The position numbers and the translations under genes were made by a program. This document shows positions 59,839 through 64,000 of a DNA stretch of 64,000 nucleotides, piece after piece. The notes beneath the pieces are model-generated. The model did not search any database. It was given only the letters and a program-made list of their open reading frames with translations, and was not told the origin of the DNA. The DNA is from Planctomycetota bacterium (GTDB lineage: Bacteria; Planctomycetota; UBA1135; JACQFD01), in the NCBI GenBank assembly GCA_016200225.1, contig JACQFD010000004.1:62001-126000 (forward strand). The letters run 5' to 3'. How positions within the stretch are numbered: the stretch's first letter is position 1; every line of letters begins with the position of its first letter.

Positions 59839-61434
59839 ATGAAAGTCAAATCGTTTGTCGCATTTCTTGAGCACGACGACCCTGCAACACCCATGAACAT
59901 GCCCGCTCAAAATTACAGATTTCTTCGAATCGCAGCGATGCCTCCGTTTCTAATGATGCTCGCGGCGGGTTCCGCGCTCGCCCAACAGACCTATCCGACA
60001 AGTTCGCTTCCGGTTTGCGTCGCCGCCGGGGATTTGAATGGCGACGGCCTGTGCGACGCGATCACCGCCGACTGGTACGGTCTCGCGATGTCCGTGTTCA
60101 AAGGCACGGGCAACGGTCTGCTCGTTCCCTATCAATCGCTGCAGGCCTTCGGGCAAACGCCGAGTTGTATCAAACTCGCCGACTTGAACGCCGACGGGAA
60201 TTTGGACATCGCGCTCGCGACGTGGGACGGCACGATCACATTATACAAAAACGACGGGACGGCGTCGTTCACTACATTTCCAATGTTAAATCCAGGTTCG
60301 TCCGTAAACGAAATTCAGGTCGCGGACATGAACCTCGACGGACTGCCGGACATCGTGAGCGCGCACAATTTTATCAATAAAATCGCGGTATTCATGGCAA
60401 CCGGCGGCGGCAATTTCGGCTCCGCAATTTTTAACGGGGCGACTCCCGCGGTGGTCACGCTCGCCGTCGGCGAAATGAATCACGACGGACTCCCCGATCT
60501 CGTCGTCGGCGGATTCAACGGCAATTCTCTCACCGTTTTGCTCGGCGACGGCGCGGGCGGTTTTCCGGGCGGGACGACCTTTTATACGAATAATATCGCG
60601 CCGCACGTGGTCGAGATCGACGATATGAATCTCGACGGCGTCTCCGATGTTTTATTAACTTCCGGCAATAGTTATGAAGCGCAGATTTGGAAGGGAAACG
60701 GAGGCGGAAATCTCGCGTATCTGAATCAAGTTTTAACCAATAACTATCCCGGGCGCGCCGCCGCCGCCGACCTGAACCGCGACGGCATTCCCGACATCGC
60801 CATGACTTCGGGATCTCCGGGAATGTTATATAAATTTTACGGAACGGGAAATGCAAATTTCGCGGCTCCGGTCACGATCAACCTCCCGGGAAACTCCCCG
60901 AGCGATTGCCGTCTCGCGGATCTCGGTCACAACGGCGTCCTCGACTGCGTGCTCATCGATCCCTATCAGGATTTGTTAATTGTTCAATTGGACAATTCGA
61001 TCACGCCCGCGGGAACTGCATATTATGGAACGGGAACGCCCGGTTGCAAAGGCTGGGTCGGCATCAACGCCAATCAGATTCCCTATGTCGGCAATGCTAA
61101 TTTTGCATTTTCATTTTCGAACGTGCCGCGCAATACGCTCGGTCTCGGCCTCGCGGGAAATGTCATCGACTTCGGCGGCACCGATTATTTCGGCGTCGGC
61201 ATATTGATACATTTCGACGCGATCAATTCGACCGATGTCCAGATGTTCGATATTTATACGGATAACGGCGGCGCCGGATTCGCGCCCGTGCCCATTCCAA
61301 ATAATAACGCGCTTCTGGGAGCGACCTATTACGCGTGCGGCATTTTTCTCGAGGACACGGCGTGGGGCGGCGCCTGCAGCACGTCGTACTTGAATCTCGA
61401 TTCGAGCAGGGGATTGAAGTTGTTCATACAATAG
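59839..61434 (+). CDS. FG-GAP/VCBS-repeat exported protein with the same C-terminal domain as 783..2420
   Basis: AGDLNGDGLCDAITADW, LADLNADGNLDIALATW repeats; C-terminus YYGTGTPGCKG...LKLFIQ; start at 59839 or 59893. Confidence 0.85.
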   Translation: MKVKSFVAFLEHDDPATPMNMPAQNYRFLRIAAMPPFLMMLAAGSALAQQTYPTSSLPVCVAAGDLNGDGLCDAITADWYGLAMSVFKGTGNGLLVPYQSLQAFGQTPSCIKLADLNADGNLDIALATWDGTITLYKNDGTASFTTFPMLNPGSSVNEIQVADMNLDGLPDIVSAHNFINKIAVFMATGGGNFGSAIFNGATPAVVTLAVGEMNHDGLPDLVVGGFNGNSLTVLLGDGAGGFPGGTTFYTNNIAPHVVEIDDMNLDGVSDVLLTSGNSYEAQIWKGNGGGNLAYLNQVLTNNYPGRAAAADLNRDGIPDIAMTSGSPGMLYKFYGTGNANFAAPVTINLPGNSPSDCRLADLGHNGVLDCVLIDPYQDLLIVQLDNSITPAGTAYYGTGTPGCKGWVGINANQIPYVGNANFAFSFSNVPRNTLGLGLAGNVIDFGGTDYFGVGILIHFDAINSTDVQMFDIYTDNGGAGFAPVPIPNNNALLGATYYACGIFLEDTAWGGACSTSYLNLDSSRGLKLFIQ

Positions 61435-61473
61435 TGTAATGGTCGGCGCGCCGGATCACGATCGGACCCGACT

Positions 61474-63057
61474 ATGAATAGACTAACTCTCGCGTTCCTT
61501 TTTTTTGTAATCATTTCACCGGCGATTCTCGCGGCGCAAGACGGCTCGCGGCCCGCGTCCAAGGCGTCCGTTCGCCGGGTCAAAATGTCGATATCGTGCG
61601 GCGTTTTCTCGCTGCCGCCCGGCGGCAATCCCGAACTCGAATTGAATCTTCTTGGAAAAACCGGACCGGACGATCGCGACGGTTGGGAAATCCCATCGGG
61701 GCTCTGGTGCGTCGTCGCGCCGCTGCCCGGCGCTCTCGACGAATCGAATATTAATAAATTCTTCGAGGAAACTAATAAAAACAACGCCGACGGTCTGGTG
61801 CTTTCGGCGGCGCAGATTCTTACGGACGACAATCTGCCGAAGCTCCTCGAATGCAAGAATCTTTCGATGATCGCGCTCGGCTCGGTCGGCCTCGGCGACG
61901 ACGCGCTCGCGAAACTCGCGACTTTACCGAAACTCCGCAGTCTTTCGTTTCAAGCCAGAAAAAATCTCGCGCGCGGACTTCCATTCCTGCGCGAAATGAA
62001 ACAATTAACCGATCTCGGTCTCAGCGGCACGAACGTCGCCGATGGGGATCTTCCTGAAATCGCAAAACTCGCGGAATTGAGATCGCTCGATCTGAGCGGA
62101 TGTAAGATTACAAACGCCGGGTTGCAACAATTAACTCCGCTCGCGAATCTCGAGCGGCTGTATATCGATTATACGAATATCGACGACGGCGCCGGCGCGG
62201 CGATCGCGAGTTTTACGAAACTCCGACATTTGAATTGTCTCAGCACGCCCGCCGGCGACGGCGTCATCAAGAGTCTCGCGAAATGCGCCGCGCTCGAATC
62301 CTTCGGAACCGGCGTGCGCTCGAATGTAACCAATGTCTCCGACGACGGCCTCGCCGTGCTCGCGTCGTTGCCGCATTTGAAGCATCTCGCATTCATCGGA
62401 TACACGACGTTTAGTAATCATTCGTGCGAAATCCTCTCGCATGCGTCCGCGCTCGAAACATTGGTATTGAACGGACTCACCCGAATGCAATTCGCCGGTC
62501 CGTTCAATCTCGGCCGCCTCGGCGGATTGAAAACGATCGACGCCAATTTTGTTGCAATCACGGACGTCGGCGCGTCGTATCTATCGAAAATTAAGACATT
62601 AAAGAACATCTCGCTCGGCGGATATCGCGAAATTACGGATAATGTATTCAATTCTTTCGCGACGCTCCCGAATCTGGAGTCGATCGATCTCTCGGGCACG
62701 CGCGTGACGGGCGGAAATTTTCATAAACTTTCCGGCGCGAAGCATTTGAAAGTAATTTATCTCGGATCGACGGAATTCGGCGACGAGGGCGCGGCGGCGC
62801 TCGCGGAGCATGCGGAACTCACGCGCATCTACGCGGGCACGACGAAACTCACCGACGCCGGTTTGAAAGCGTTCGCGAATCTTAAGAAACTCGAAGTCCT
62901 CGGCGTCGGTAACAATTCGGTCACGAACGAAGGCGCGAAAGCGCTTGCCGAATGCGCGTCGCTGCAGAGTTTATTGATCTATGGAACGAAAGTCGACGTC
63001 GAATGCGCGAAGTACTTGAAGTCGAAACTTCCGAATCTTGATATTCAGTTAAGATAA
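61474..63057 (+). CDS. Exported leucine-rich-repeat protein
   Basis: LAELRSLDLSGCKITNAGLQQLTPLANLERLYIDYTNI repeats; signal peptide. Confidence 0.88.
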   Translation: MNRLTLAFLFFVIISPAILAAQDGSRPASKASVRRVKMSISCGVFSLPPGGNPELELNLLGKTGPDDRDGWEIPSGLWCVVAPLPGALDESNINKFFEETNKNNADGLVLSAAQILTDDNLPKLLECKNLSMIALGSVGLGDDALAKLATLPKLRSLSFQARKNLARGLPFLREMKQLTDLGLSGTNVADGDLPEIAKLAELRSLDLSGCKITNAGLQQLTPLANLERLYIDYTNIDDGAGAAIASFTKLRHLNCLSTPAGDGVIKSLAKCAALESFGTGVRSNVTNVSDDGLAVLASLPHLKHLAFIGYTTFSNHSCEILSHASALETLVLNGLTRMQFAGPFNLGRLGGLKTIDANFVAITDVGASYLSKIKTLKNISLGGYREITDNVFNSFATLPNLESIDLSGTRVTGGNFHKLSGAKHLKVIYLGSTEFGDEGAAALAEHAELTRIYAGTTKLTDAGLKAFANLKKLEVLGVGNNSVTNEGAKALAECASLQSLLIYGTKVDVECAKYLKSKLPNLDIQLR

Positions 63058-63078
63058 ACTTTTAATATAATAAATCTC

Positions 63079-63525
63079 ATGGAAACGACCATTTTCGAGC
63101 CCGGTGGCCGCGACGCGATTCTGAAACGCATCCAATCGCTAACGAATAAATCGACGCCCGCGTGGGGCAAAATGAATGTTAGTCAAATGATGGCGCACTG
63201 CGCGGCGGCGATGCGCGTGCCGACGGGAGATTTAATATTAAAGAAAACGTGGCTGCGGATCATCGGATCGATGGTCAAGAAATCGATGCTTTCGGACAAA
63301 CCGTGGAAACCGAACATGCCGACGGCGCCGGAATTTAAAATTACAAATACGGGACCGTTCGACGAGGAGCACGCCACGATGCTGGCGGTTTTTAACAAAC
63401 TCGCCCGCGGCCGCGAGGCGGTCAAAGTTTACGATCATCCGTTTTTCGGCAAAATGACGTTCGAGGAGTGGGGACGCCTGCATTACAAGCATCTCGATCA
63501 TCATTTGCGCCAGTTCGGAGTGTAA
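63079..63525 (+). CDS. DUF1569-like protein
   Basis: SQMMAHCAAAMRVPTGD...HPFFGKMTFEEWGRLHYKHLDHHLRQFGV. Confidence 0.75.
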   Translation: METTIFEPGGRDAILKRIQSLTNKSTPAWGKMNVSQMMAHCAAAMRVPTGDLILKKTWLRIIGSMVKKSMLSDKPWKPNMPTAPEFKITNTGPFDEEHATMLAVFNKLARGREAVKVYDHPFFGKMTFEEWGRLHYKHLDHHLRQFGV

Positions 63526-63527
63526 AT

Positions 63528-64000
63528 TTACTTTTTCGCGGCGTCGAGCGCGCGGTCGAACCGCGTCGCAACGCCGGGTTCGACCGCGACCGCGCCAAGT
63601 CCGATGCGAGCGGGCTCCGCGTCCGGTTTTGTTATAATCGCCTCGGCCTGCCAGTTTCCCGCGCCCGCCGATTCCACGCGAAAGCGCCCCTGCGCGTCGG
63701 GCGAGGCGCTCAATTCGAGCGCCGCTCCGGTCGAAAGGCGGACGGGTATTCCGTTGCGCTGCGTTTTTGTAAATATAATTTTAACGGAGGCGGCGTCGCG
63801 ATCGCCTAATTGTATAATTCCGTCGATCGAGCCCGGACGTTCGAATTGTAATCGCACGTCCTCCAATTCCTGTCCCGAGTCGACGTAGAGATCGTCGCGG
63901 ACGGCCGTCGAACCGTCGGGAAGCGCGGCGCGCGCGATGTAGCGTCCGGGCGATAATTTTAATATACGAAAACGGCCGGACGCGTCGGTGGTCGACTCGC
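63528..64000 (-). CDS. Carboxypeptidase-regulatory-like domain protein, 5' end outside the window
   Basis: Minus-strand frame stays open to the edge: ESTTDASGRFRILKLSPGRYIARAALPDGSTAVRDDLYVDSGQELEDVRLQFERPG. Confidence 0.7.
   Translation of the reverse strand, partial: ESTTDASGRFRILKLSPGRYIARAALPDGSTAVRDDLYVDSGQELEDVRLQFERPGSIDGIIQLGDRDAASVKIIFTKTQRNGIPVRLSTGAALELSASPDAQGRFRVESAGAGNWQAEAIITKPDAEPARIGLGAVAVEPGVATRFDRALDAAKK

Overview
The window is a GC-rich bacterial chromosomal segment that is almost fully coding. The best lineage guess is Planctomycetota-like, from FG-GAP/VCBS exported proteins, a dockerin-like tail, many lipoproteins and the rpmI-rplT-pheS-pheT block; this is inference. 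I saw no CRISPR array, rRNA, convincing tRNA or transposase. Housekeeping genes include lon, lipA, a 2-oxoacid dehydrogenase cluster, coaX, pilT-like, obg-rpmA-rplU, an acetyl/succinylornithine carbamoyltransferase-like gene, larC, comF, gatC-gatA, pheT-pheS, rplT-rpmI, infC and aspS. The most interesting points are: (1) a frame-independent excess of the word TTGTAA/TTACAA and related AT-rich words; (2) infC that appears to start at AUU and was truncated in the ORF track; (3) a dockerin/FG-GAP gene flanked by terminators between infC and rpmI; (4) two E1-alpha paralogues flanking one E1-beta/E2 pair; (5) a homologous C-terminal domain shared by two FG-GAP proteins about 58 kb apart; (6) a translationally coupled sigma / zinc anti-sigma / exported-protein trio; (7) a structured 438-nt intergenic region at 36.9-37.35 kb; (8) LarC with a His-rich tail. 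No single locus is demonstrably a new system. All calls are from reading the sequence and supplied translations, with no database search.
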